Shown here: positions 10,296 to 20,496 of the stretch, one piece after another | How positions within the stretch are numbered: the stretch's first letter is position 1 | Layout of the letters: each line of letters starts with the position of its first letter | Source of the DNA: Nematopogon swammerdamellus | Taxonomy: Eukaryota; Arthropoda; Insecta; Lepidoptera; Adelidae | DNA: 64,000 nucleotides | Direction of reading: 5' to 3' | NCBI GenBank assembly: GCA_946902875.1 | Contig: OX336340.1 | Span: forward strand, 4,361,739 to 4,425,738 | Translations under genes and position numbers: made by a program | Notes under the pieces: model-generated | What the model was told of the DNA's origin: nothing | What the model saw: the letters and a program-made list of their open reading frames with translations, nothing else | The model's database searches: none

Positions 10296-10745
10296 AAAAA
10301 TTTTCTTAAAATATACCTACAGATAAGTACAGAGTAATTAAAATAATAAATAAAAAACAAGATACGTTTTATGGAATATAATATTTATTTGCATATTTCT
10401 TTACATTTATTATTTTAGGGTTAGGCAGGGGATGAACAAAAATAATGATGCCAATTTATTAATAATAATTTCAATAATAACAGTATTGAAGAATACTTAC
10501 ACTCCATTCAACCTAGCAACTATTGCCGAGCGGTTTCTCTTTCTCTACACTTCTCGCTCTCGCAAAGAGTGATTGAAGTGACTGTGAACTGAGGTTATGA
10601 ATATAGTTTAATTTAAAAAATGTATTTTATTATTGTTTATTTATTTGATGAATGAAATTTTGCAATAAACCTGTTTATTTTTTGCTTGGAATCATGTTAA
10701 ATATTTATATTTTCACGGTAAATTATTAAATATTAAAATTATATA

Positions 10746-10976
10746 TTATTTAAATTTTGTGCCTAATGTACTTACTTCAGCCACCGTTTCAGCTGTTCGT
10801 TCTATTGTAGGTGGATAGGTTAACCCAGTGCCGTAGTACCGGGTAATTCCATATTCATCACTGTCTGATGATTCCCCCACGTCACAGAGGTCCTCGTCAC
10901 TGCCGCTGCTATCCTCACGTAGATTTATGATATCCATCCATCTGTCACGTGAACTTTTGTTTTGGTCATAACTCAA
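10746..10976 (-). other. Exon-like acidic frame, right of the 100-bp array
   Basis: From the array edge (about 10957) the minus strand encodes DRWMDIINLREDSSGSDEDL and then a Ser/Asp/Glu-rich stretch and ITRYYGTGLTYPP. The frame meets GAAGTAAGTAC near 10775, a good splice donor. A stop follows at 10746. Acidic N-terminal segments occur in several DNA transposases, but nothing here identifies one. It shares reading phase with the frame at 11979-12155. Confidence 0.4.
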
Positions 10977-11979
10977 GAACCACTGGTGCTAGACTCATCG
11001 TGTTGGTACTCAAACTTCAGGTCTCGGTGAGATCTATCCATCTGTCACGTGAACTTTTGTTTTGGTCATATCTCGAGAACCACTGGTGCTAGACCCATTG
11101 TGTTGGTACTCAAACTTCAGGTCTTGGTGAGATCTATCCATCTGTCACATGAACTTTTGTTTTGGTCATAACTCGAGAACCACTGGTGCTAGACCCATCG
11201 TGTTGGCACTCAAACTTCAGGTCTCGGTGAGATCTATCCATCTGTCACATGAACTTTTGTGTTGGTCATAACTCGAGAACCACTGGTGCTAGACCCATCG
11301 TGTTTGTACTCAAACTTCAGGTCTCGGTGAGATCTATCCATCTGTCACATAAACTTTTGTTTTGGTCATAACTCGAGAACCACTGGTGCTAGACCCATCG
11401 TGTTGGTACTCAAACTTCAGGTCTCGGTGAGATCTATCCATCTGTCACATGAATTTTTGTTTTGGTTATAACTCGAGAACCACTGGTGCTAGACCCATCG
11501 TGTTGGTACTCAAACTTCAGATCTTGGTGAGAGATGGATAGATCTCACCGAGACCTGAAGTTTGAGTACCAACACGTTGGGTCTAGCACCAGTGGTTCTC
11601 GAGTTATGACCAAAACAAAAGGTCATGTGACAGATGGATAGATCTCACCAAGATCTGAAGTTTGAGTACCAACACGATGGGTCTAGCACCAGTGGTTCTC
11701 GAGTTATAACCAAAACAAAAATTCATGTGACAGATGGATAGATCTCACCGAGACCTGAAGTTTGAGTACCAACACGATGGGTCTAGCACCAGTGGTTCTC
11801 GAGTTATAACCAAAACAAAAATTCATGTGACAGATGGATAGATCTCACCGAGACCTGAAGTTTGAGTACCAACACGATGGGTCTAGCACCAGTGGTTCTC
11901 GAGTTATGACCAAAACAAAAGTTTATGTGACAGATGGATAGATCTCACCGAGACCTGAAGTTTGAGTACAAACACGATG
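10930..11979. repeat. Inverted array of 100-bp tandem repeats
   Basis: The unit begins GATCTATCCATCTGTCAC and contains GGTCATAACTCGAGAACCAC. Units start at about 10931, 11031, 11131, 11231, 11331 and 11431 at exactly 100-bp spacing. After 11530 the orientation flips, with units at 11533, 11633, 11733, 11833 and 11933 ending near 11979. The two arms form a palindrome with arms of about 450 bp. Unit divergence is only a few bases. Confidence 0.95.
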
Positions 11980-12166
11980 CGATTTTCCGCATCGATTTTG
12001 ATTTCCTCAGCATCCTTCGGTGCAGATTCTTCGGCGAAAGTGTTGGCATCTGCCGGTTTTAGCAATGCTAATGCCTGAGATGGAAGTGGTAACTTTCGCA
12101 ACTTTTTCTGTCTGTGGCGCAACCTAATGTTGGAGATGAGAGGATCTCTAGGCATTTTCTAACAGA
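11979..12166 (-). other. Exon-like frame, left of the 100-bp array
   Basis: On the minus strand CTTTTCTGTTAG (acceptor-like) precedes AAAATGCC. The ATG at 12155 opens MPRDPLISNIRLRHRQKKLR and continues to DAENR, where array sequence begins at about 11979. No family is recognised. Together with the frame at 10746-10957 it may be one exon split by array growth, or a captured host exon. Confidence 0.4.
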
Positions 12167-12976
12167 AAAGCTTTGGGGTATGACAGCTAATTTCTTACCA
12201 ATGTTTTTATTGATATAATTTGGAATGTTTACAATAGCTAACGTATACCTACGTGCATCAGAGCACGTTAAAACAATCGAAAGTTACTAACTAGGTATAT
12301 CACTACTAGAAATATTTTTTTTAATCCCGGGAATTTTTCATTATTTTCAAAAGGGACCATATCAATATAATGACTGCATAACGCAATTATAAAAAATCGC
12401 TTTACCGTATCCGATCATGATAATTAATCATAATTTAATAAAAAAATCACTTTCGGCCAAAAAATAAAATTAAACTACGATTCGAAAAGTGCCAACCCTG
12501 ACTGTAAAATTGTCGGCCTAAACATTATTTAGTTAAAACTCCTATACCAAGCGGGATTATCTTTTAGTTTTTTTAGCACTTATTAAACAAGGTCTGGGGT
12601 TATTTGTAATGTAAGAATTTTGTGCTAATGCGACTTGGTTTAGGAGAAAAAAAATAAAAATGAAAAATAAAAAAAAAATTATTGCTCGTTTTGTACTAAC
12701 TGTAGAAGGTTCGAAATTGCTTCAAAAAATGGGGCTATAGTCATTCTTGTATATAAAAAAATATAATTATTAATATTTTCCATAATCTCGGAGTAATATT
12801 TTTTTTTTATTTTTCGGCCAAAAAAAACTTACCTTTTTCAAAAATTCATAACTTTGCAACTATACGTAACTGACAGACGGGAGTTCTACTCTAGCTTTTA
12901 AAATAGTAAAGACTAACTAGTTTGGGAATAAAAATACCATGTCCGAAAATCAGGTCAAATTTCATACTGTGCGCCC

Positions 12977-14305
12977 ATACATAAAACTGGAAATAAAAAC
13001 AATATTCAGAATTATCGTCCCATATCAAAACTTTGTATCTTCAGTAAATTACTCGAAAAGATCGTGCATAACCAGCTATACGAAGCCTTGAAAACATCTC
13101 TCTGTTCTGCACAACACGGATTCCTACGTGGAAGATCGACGGTGACCAACTTACTGCTCCTAACCGAAACCGTCAGTAGCAGCATGGACAACAGAATACA
13201 GGTGGATGCAATATACACAGATTACAGTAAGGCTTTTGACAGAATTGATCACTGTATTCTGTTGTCGAAACTGCACAGAGCTGGCATTCACGGTGACCTT
13301 TATCGCTGGTTCTGCTCTTATGTCAAAAATAGGAGTCAGGCTGTGGTTATCAACGGTTTTGTGTCAAGCTGGGTTCAAGTACCTTCTGGAGTTCCTCAAG
13401 GTTCGCTTCTGGGGCCGTTACTTTTTATAATATTTATAATTGATATTAGCGAATCTTTCCGTCATGCAAAAATATTATTATACGCAGATGACATGAAAAT
13501 TATAATGCCCATTAAGGAACCCTCTGATGCCTCACTACTCCAAGAAGATCTTGAAAGATTCGAGAATTACTGCCGTATCAATCGTCTCGACCTGAATGTT
13601 GCAAAATGCACCTGTATAACATTCACGAGAAAACGAAATATAATTAGTAACACATACAGTTTACTTGGACACCAATTAAACAGAGTCAATGTGATAAGGG
13701 ATCTAGGAGTTTTAGTTGATGAGAAACTTCTCTTTGATGCACACGTTACTACTGCAGCAAAGAAAGCAAGTAAAGCTCTGGGTTTCATTTTACGAATATC
13801 GAAAGAATTCAAAAATCCTTTGGCACTAAAAACGCTGTACTGTGCATATGTGCGCAGCCATCTTGAATATGGTTCTCAAGTGTGGAACCCAAGATATGAA
13901 TACACAAGCTTCGACTAGAGCGCATACAAAAGAGATTTATGAGACATATTAATTACCGTGCAGACGTGTCATTCCCAGGGATGGATAGCGCGTGCAAGTA
14001 TCATCGACTACTTCCCCTGACATACAGACGCGAAATGTTGGATGTCACTTTCCTGCTCAAATTGGCTAATGGATCAATCGACTGCCCCGAACTCTTAGGA
14101 TTCCTCGACTTGCAAGTACGATCATACACAAACAGGAGTCGTACCATCATCCATCTACCTAGGGTCCAAACTTCCTATAGACAGAACTCATTCTTCTGGC
14201 GAGCTGGACACCTGCCCAATTCAATTTGTGATGATGTTGATCTGTTTTGTACTAGTCCCTCTTCATTCAAATCAAAATACATAAAAAACTTTATGGAATG
14301 TTAAT
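12977..14305 (+). pseudogene. Jockey LINE reverse transcriptase, near-intact
   Basis: Reads QNYRPISKL, then DYSKAFDRIDH (motif A), SGVPQGSLLGPLLF (motif B), LLYADDMKII (catalytic YADD) and GVLVDEKLLFDAHV. A net one-base frameshift near 13905 moves the frame, which resumes RLERIQKRFMRHINY and runs to a TAA at 14302-14304 (end FMEC). The upstream piece (9493-9621) ends LWKSAFVTP and is continuous with IHKTGNK at 12977 when the transposon is removed. An endonuclease domain is absent (5' truncation). A single frameshift and clear motifs suggest a fairly recent insertion. Confidence 0.9.
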
Positions 14306-14630
14306 TAATTCCGTAATATTTTGTCTAATATACTTAAAAAAATTACATTTTCTTTTTCTCACACACATATAATATATAATATTTTTTCCCTAATAACTTC
14401 TATGTTCAGTTTAGTCACTCATTCGTACGGTGGTACACTACGCTTGAATTTGTCCTGTTTAGTTTTTACAATGGAATAGTTAAGTAAATATAGGTATAGT
14501 GTAATTTTAATTTTACATCTGTGTCTATTTTGTGTAAATTCGTAATGCTGTCATTAGTAGCCATTTTTTTATGTCTATGTAACATTGTAAATGCACTGTG
14601 AATTTACCTAAATAAATAAATAAAAAAAAA

Positions 14631-14930
14631 TTCTTTTTAGGGTTTGAAGTCGGTTCAATGCTTTTTTTTATTTTTTTTTTATTTCACTCTTTTTAGTAAT
14701 ATCACATAATATTAAAATCGGTTGACAGGAAGTGGGTGATTGAAAAATTCCTTAGTGTGAAAGTGTTCATCCCTTAATTTCCCACCCTTAGGGGTGGTAT
14801 TCTTTCATAAATTCTTTCATAAAAAAAGGACCACCTCTGAGAGATACCCTACTTACACACACATACAGACGAATTGAGAACCTCCTCCTTTTTGGAAGTC
14901 ATGAAAATAAGTATGTAACTCTTTAAGTTG
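14631..14930 (-). repeat. Element E, right part, with an 80-bp insert
   Basis: TTTTTAGGGTTTGAAGTCGG, then TTTAGTAATATCACATAATA and CAGACGAATTGAGAACCTCC match 24310-24535. The block 14740-14822 (ATTCCTTAGTGTGAAAGTG ...) is foreign and is the inverse of 8145-8222. Confidence 0.65.
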
Positions 14931-15297
14931 AGAACATTTTGCGGTCGTGAGATATCTACGAGACGTGTAGTTAAAGACAATAATAATGAATGAAAATACA
15001 TTATATTACAGGATATTCTAACGCGTTGACTATGCAGCTGGCCTTGTGCAGAGCTGCGCCACACTACACTATTCATAAGTGCCAGACACTGGCTTGTTTA
15101 AGTGCACAACAATAATATGTAACTACCAATAATTTCTAGGAATGAATGCATATTAATCTTGACAGACGACGCATATGCATTACATACAATAAACGATAGA
15201 CAGGGTGTGCTAGGCTAGGACGAACGCATAACATGTATTACCGATTAAGATCATGGACTATCCTTCGTGATCGATCATAATAAAGCACACCCATTAC
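14931..15297. other. No recognised feature
   Basis: Mixed-composition sequence without a repeat or gene that I can name. Confidence 0.5.
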
Positions 15298-15482
15298 CCT
15301 TATCACGAGATTTAACCTACTACGCTACGCTACGCTACGCCGCCGTGTTCTCAGCATCATTTGTATGGAGAAACGGAGCAGCGCCTGTAGTGATAGATTT
15401 GCGAACTTCGTTTCTCCATACAAAATGATGCGGAGAACACGGCGTAGCGTAGTACGCGGTGTAGGTTATATCTCGTGATAGG
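15298..15482. mobile_element. Hairpin MITE family, copy 2
   Basis: TATCACGAGATTTAACC ... ATATCTCGTGATA with the same inner GGAGAAACGGAGCAGCGCC and TTCGTTTCTCCATACAAAA blocks as copy 1. Confidence 0.75.
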
Positions 15483-15945
15483 TCGCGGTCAGAACTTGGG
15501 GATGGGTCGTTGAAGGCTGATCGTTGTTCGGATTCCACGTAAAACTGTAGGTCCCTTCTTACCTTACTAGGTGGTAGGGTTTAACCCGCCCGGGTTGACA
15601 CCGCCGCACGAAATGAAAGGTCGGTCGATACGGCTATGTAAATAGTTCGTGTTTTCCGTCCAGTTCAGCGTAGCCGGCACGACCAAAGGGAAGACTGACA
15701 TTTTTGTTTTTTTTTTTTATGGAAACTGACACGGTTGGCTACATCACCTACAACATCCGTGATGTCAGCCCATAACACCGGGCGAACTTGGTGCCACGTC
15801 AGTGCTTCCCTTCGGTTGTGCCGGCTACACTGAACTGGACGGAAAACACAAACTATTTACATAGCCGTTTGGACCGACCTTGGCACCTAGTTCGCCAAGG
15901 TGTTATAGGTGATGTAGCCAACCGTGTCATTTTACATAAAAAAAA
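15483..15945. repeat. SINE-5S copies, head-on
   Basis: 15483-15700 is a plus-strand copy (5S-like GCGGTCAGAACTTGG, central domain, tail start). 15705-15872 is the tail half of a second copy on the minus strand. 15873-15945 is another plus-strand tail. This is probably nested or inverted insertion. Confidence 0.7.
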
Positions 15946-16611
15946 ACTCCACCTCGTAATTCCTCGGCTCATAACTTCATAAGCTACAAAAGTGGTTATT
16001 ATACTTTTTTAATCGACATAAGCCCAAGTTTCCAAGTTTTTGAGGATTTTATGCGGTAAGATGGTTCGACAAGAGCGCTCTGTCGTGCAATAATGATAAT
16101 TTTTTTGATTTTCTTCAAATAGATAGATATAAAGAAGATTTCTTCAATAGAATCTAAAGAATAAATTATTTCAGCTTCCGAAAGATATGTAAATATTTGA
16201 GTTCCATACAAAAGTAGTATTTGAGAAAAAAAATATATCACAGAGCAAATACATACAAATATCACAAAAATGTCACCCCAGGTTTCCGCTTAAAATTCTG
16301 AAAAAAAAAGGAAATTATTAGTGAGATAAAACAAACATAATAACAACTATTTTCGTAGCTTATGAGCTGAGGTCTTGGCTACAGCTGTATGGCGCGGTCG
16401 TTTATGTGTTCGATCTGGGACACCCTACCTAAGCGGTGCCTGAGGGGGTAATCAAATACAGATTTTTTTTATAAACAGCCGGCATGGTTGGCAGTTCCCA
16501 AAAGTTTAATGGAACATCATACACAGCCAATAACAACACCACATTCAACATCTAAACCCAACGTAAGACCCATAAAATATAGGACAAGTTCAACATCATA
16601 AAACATTTTTT
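15946..16611. other. No recognised feature
   Basis: AT-rich with long A/T runs. No coding similarity or repeat family recognised. Confidence 0.5.
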
Positions 16612-16880
16612 TACGTTTCCGTACACCGTACGAAAGCCTATTACCAAGCCTACGCCGGCTGTCTGTCTGTCCTACTGCTTTATCTTTGGAACCGTAGTAG
16701 TAGCTAGCCGGTTGAAGTTTTCACAGAATATGTGTTATGTATGGCGGATATAACAAATAATAAAAATAGAAAACGTAAAAAATTAAGGAGGTAAACCAGA
16801 AACGTGTTTTTTCAACGTTTTTTTTTTTTGTGGTGCGGAAACCACGGTGCGCTTGTCCGACTCGCACTTGGCCGGTTTTT
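16612..16880 (+). repeat. Element P copy
   Basis: TTTCCGTACACCGTACG, TATTACCAAGCCTACG, TTTTCACAGAATATGTGTTA, GGCGGATATAACAAATAAT, ending GACTCGCACTTGGCCGG and T(n). Confidence 0.8.
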
Positions 16881-17407
16881 GTTTTAACTTTATAAAACGT
16901 TATAGGTTTAAATATTAAATTTACTGTCTGAGACGATAATAATCTGCTCAATAAATATAATACACGTCCCTGGCCCCGGCTATGCACACGCACGTAGGAA
17001 ATGGCTACAGAACCCTCGCCTCTGTGTGTTCAACGTTCGCATTTAGCAGACTTTTTTTATCGTAAAGTGTATACATACATGATCTCCAATGTAGGGTCAA
17101 TACTGGTATCAAATAAGAGAACTAAACAAAAACAGTTGCAAAGAAGCAGATACTAAAAATAACTTCTGGGTTTTAACCACAACCAACAAACCGCATCTGC
17201 GTTAGGAGTTTTGGAAATTTTGAGGTCAGTGAATTAATTATTGATGAGACAAAAATATCAAAGCTAGTTATTTTCGGATGCAAACGGTACTCGAAAAAAA
17301 GCTTGTTAAGTGCGAACATTGTTCACACATAGAGGGTTCCGTAAGTAGTTTCGAAATAATCGCCTCCGACAGAGCAAACTGTAAACATGTTAAAAATATT
17401 TTATTAA
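16881..17407. other. No recognised feature
   Basis: AT-rich, unassigned. Confidence 0.5.
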
Positions 17408-17815
17408 GTGGCGGCGGCGGGGGGCCGAGTGGTTTGGGCATCGGCTTCTCATGCGAGAGGTCCTCGGTTCGAATCCGGTCGGCGTGTACCAATGAGTTTT
17501 TTCTGACGAAAAAATTTACGTGCATGCCTATCTACACCTGCTGCTTCACCGTTCGGAACCGGTGTAAAACTGTAGGTCCCTTCCCTTGCCCCTACTAGGT
17601 GGTAGGCTCAAATTGTAGCCGACTGGGTTGGTACCACCGTACTGGATGTAAGATGGCCGCATAGCAGCCTCGGTTGTGTTCTCCTCTAGTCCAGTTAGCC
17701 AGCAATCCAGGGAAGTCTCCGGTATGGCACCTACCTTCTCGGAGGTGATATTGGCTGGTCGGAGCATGCGCTTTGGCCCTCCGACTCAGCCACCCATACC
17801 GGATTACATAGAAAA
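17408..17815 (+). repeat. SINE-T, full length
   Basis: GGCCGAGTGGTTTGGGCATC (A box), CGGTTCGAATCCGGTCGGCG (B box), ATGAGTTTTTTCTGACGAAA, the shared central domain (ACTAGGTGGTAGGC), and a tail ending CATACCGGATTACAT-A(n). The head folds like a tRNA with a Ser/Leu-type D arm, but the body shows it is a SINE rather than a tRNA gene. Confidence 0.9.
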
Positions 17816-18300
17816 AAATATTTTTTACCCCCGACGCAAAAAGATGGGCGTTATAAGTTCAACGTGTGTATCTGTGTGTCTGTAGCATCGTAGCTCCTAA
17901 ACGGATGGACCGATTTGGATGCGGTCTTTTTTATTAGAAAGCTGATTTAACCGGGATGGTTTTTAGCTATGTTAGTAATCAAGCAATAAAGTGCTTATGA
18001 AGTAATAAAAAAAAATTCTCTCACGGATGGACCGATTTTGATGAGGATTTAAAAAAAAGCTTGAAATAAAAGTTAAATCACAAATTTGAAACAATCCCCG
18101 ACCCTTAAAAAATTAAAAATAATATCCGTTTACTTACTTATAGGAGTCGGGGGACCGATAAGAAAATAAAATATAAAAAGACAGAGCTGCGCGGCAATTA
18201 TTTTTTACTTTTTAACGGTCGGGAGATTTTTAAATTTATAAATTTAACTTTTATTTTTGAACTTAGTTTTTGCGACCCCTATTAATTGGAATTCCTAATT
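17816..18300. repeat. Dispersed repeat with CCCCCGACGCAAAAAG start and internal inverted arms
   Basis: TTTTACCCCCGACGCAAAAA, GTAGCTCCTAAACGGATGG and ACCGATTTGGATGCGG have the form of a common lepidopteran repeat. 18060-18125 and 18195-18260 are inverted copies (AAATAAAAGTTAAAT; CCCCGACCC). Confidence 0.5.
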
Positions 18301-18304
18301 AATT

Positions 18305-18405
18305 GGAAGTACTGACACGGCAACTAGTTCACCCGGTGTTATGGGCTGATATCACGGATGTTGTAGGTGACGAAGCCAACCGTGTCAGTTCTCATAAAAA
18401 AAAAA
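18305..18405 (+). repeat. SINE-5S tail fragment
   Basis: Only the 3' end: CACCCGGTGTTATGGGCTGA ... CCAACCGTGTCAG and A(n). Confidence 0.75.
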
Positions 18406-18734
18406 AAAATTTTTTTTTGGGAACCCCTACCATTGTTTTCATCTCCCTGGAATCTATAAACATTCCAAGTTTCAAGAAGATAGCTCGCTACAGGCTGTGA
18501 CAGACAAACAGACAGACAGACAGACGAACTGACGGACACCTGACCGATTTTATAAGGACCCCTGCCAACGTCGCCTGCTACGAAACCCTTAAATACATAA
18601 TTAAATAAAAAAAATATTAATACATAATAATATGATAACGCCGGCATGTATGAGCAGAATAAATTCACTTACATAACTGGAATAATAAAATTAATTTAAA
18701 ACCTTCGATACATTCGATTAATTTACCATATGCA

Positions 18735-19018
18735 TGTCTTCACACTGTTACCCGGCAAACGGGATAAGCAGAGTAATCACGTGTTGTGCTGCAAAAAATA
18801 CACTGACCGCCACGTTTAGCAAAATATAGGACAAGACAAATTATCAAGCAGCAAGAAGAATAAAGACAGTTTACCTACCTACTGCTACTGAAGAACCGTG
18901 CCGAGGGTGCTACCCTATCGATCTACATATCTTGTCCTTAGCCCTTAGTCGCCTACTACGACATGCACGTGGAGAGATGCAGCGGGCCTATTCTTTTTAC
19001 TTACCGGACCAAACGCGA
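18735..19018 (-). repeat. Element D, nearly full, diverged
   Basis: GATAAGCAGAGTAATC, TGTTGTGCTGCAAAA, ACCGTGCCGAGGGTGC, CTTAGTCGCC and AGAGATGCAG match 56200-56525 in reverse. Confidence 0.65.
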
Positions 19019-19019
19019 T

Positions 19020-19230
19020 ACCTACGCAAATATAGTTTTTAGGGTTCCGTATTCGTACGTGTTCTTTTCAAAGTTGTTTTTTTTTTTCTTTATGCTCTAT
19101 CGTAAAAACGGAAAAACATACAAGCGTCAAACTTGGTGTGATTATAGTGGAAACTCTAAAGTAAAACAAACAATAACAAAAACCGGTCAATTACGCGGTG
19201 GTACGGAGCCCTCCTTGGCCCGTTTTTTAT
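19020..19230 (+). repeat. Element P, internally rearranged
   Basis: TTTTTAGGGTTCCGTATTCG, GCGTCAAACTTGGTGTG and GTACGGAGCCCTCCTTGGCC. The middle is deleted. Confidence 0.55.
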
Positions 19231-19684
19231 TCAATTTATTTCTGCACAAAGTCTTTATAAGATTGTATCATAAAAACAGATTATAGGTAGGTAGTATTGA
19301 CGGAGAAGCTGTGACGCATGTAGCGTTGAAGACTTTTTTAAAGTTACCCATAAAAAAAAACCGCGGCATACTAATGAAAAAGCCAATTCTAATAATACGT
19401 ATTAATAATTCGATCGTTTCGTTTCCCCGTCAGCAATTCGAAGAAAGTTCAAATATTACTTACTGATAAAAAAATTCCTTTTAAAGTATGTTTCAACTTG
19501 TTTTGCAAAAGTTGTCAGCAACACTTCACTGACGTCAGAGAAATACCTTAGATTAGGTACTTATAGCATCATAATATATTATGTAGGTACATATTATAAT
19601 TGTGTACTGCTCACAAACAAGTGGGTAGGAGATTAATACGAGTGCATGGATAGGAAGGAGATCAATGCATAAAAATACATGAAT
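19231..19684. other. No recognised feature
   Basis: AT-rich, unassigned. Confidence 0.5.
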
Positions 19685-19833
19685 TATAGTGCCCGGGACG
19701 GATCTCGGCGTGTCGTCGCCGCAGCGGGCGACCCGCCACGCGAATAAACTATACAAGTACGGTGCGGGTGCGAGGGAGAACACCGACGAACCGCTGCGGC
19801 GGCGACACGCCAAGATCCGCCCCGCGCATTATA
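19685..19833. mobile_element. Small GC-rich MITE
   Basis: 149 bp with TIRs of about 43 bp beginning TATARTGCSCGGGRCGGATC and containing GGCGTGTCG and GCCGCAGCGG. The duplication boundary is unclear because the ends are TATA. Confidence 0.65.
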
Positions 19834-19885
19834 CACAGTAAATACAAAATTAATACAATTTGTTCATTCCGGTGAACATTGTGTT

Positions 19886-20255
19886 GGTGAACTGTCAGCC
19901 TCAGTAGATTAGTGGTGCGGTGGGTCGACTGTCGATCGTGGTAATAAGGGTTAGCTCACAACGCAACGCGACACCGCAATGCACTTTTCAAGATAGCGAG
20001 ATGCAATATAGAACATGTTTACTACACAAAAAGGTACACATATCAGTGAGAGCGCGAAAGCTAAGTACAGGTGAACTGTCATGCTCGGTAGTTCAGTGGT
20101 GCGTTGGTTCGAATGTCGATCGTGATCATAAGGGTCAGCTCACACCGAGACGCGACGCGACGATACAATGCACTTTTCAAGATAGCGAGATGCAATATAT
20201 AACTTGTTTACTACACAAAAAGGTACAAATTTTAGTGAGAGCGCGAAAGCGAACT
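19886..20255 (+). repeat. 184-bp tandem duplication containing a SINE-like head
   Basis: Two units (19886-20069, 20070-20255) share GGTGAACTGTC, TCAAGATAGCGAGATGCAAT, GTTTACTACACAAAAAGG and GAGAGCGCGAAAGC. Each holds a tRNA-like SINE start (AGTGGTGCG, TGTCGATCGTG) without the 5S segment. Confidence 0.75.
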
Positions 20256-20496
20256 AGATACGTGCAAGTTACGCCGCGCTGCCGTGTCCCGAGTTCCGAC
20301 CGGGGCGAGACGTTCCGCTGCGCCGCGTGCTATCCAAAAAATGGGTATAAACTTATATTCCGAGTCTTCGAAGAATTTCAAAACCAGACAGGATGCGAAA
20401 AAAGATTTCGTTTCTCAACGTAATCGTACAGAAAAAAGCAAACGGCGGCGGCATCGCAACTGCAAATGGCAGTGAGCCAGACGGACGACACGACTG
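20256..20496 (+). other. Unrecognised GC-rich segment before the satellite
   Basis: A stop-free 63-codon frame at 20284-20475 ends in a Lys/Arg-rich stretch. No motif is recognised and no start context supports it. Another frame runs into the satellite and reads CGFCGNTF there. It may be the flank from which the satellite unit arose. Confidence 0.3.

Larger units (their letters stand above)
9622..12971. mobile_element. Transib-like element, 3350 bp, TSD CGCCC
   Basis: The termini are CACAGTATGAAATTTGACC and its inverse, with TIRs extending to about 480-500 bp (left to about 10120, right from about 12480). CGCCC lies on both sides (9617-9621, 12972-12976). Known Transib hallmarks are a 5-bp GC-rich duplication and termini beginning CAC, similar to the RAG heptamer CACAGTG. 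These fit, but no transposase is visible. The interior holds a LINE tail, two exon-like pieces on the minus strand and an inverted array of 100-bp repeats. Confidence 0.75.
9490..14630 (+). mobile_element. Jockey-type LINE, split by a DNA transposon
   Basis: LINE sequence is at 9493-9621 and 12977-14630. It is 5'-truncated and ends in an AAATAAATAAATAAA tail. Deleting 9622-12976 joins the two coding parts in frame at the 5-bp duplication. The LINE lies inside element E. Confidence 0.85.

Noticed and set aside
10930..11979. CRISPR-like array
   Set aside because: Units are contiguous 100-bp repeats with no spacers, the array inverts, and the DNA is eukaryotic.
17420..17490. Genuine tRNA gene
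   Set aside because: A and B boxes are present, but the same head recurs with a SINE body and A-rich tail at several loci, and the anticodon arm is not convincing.
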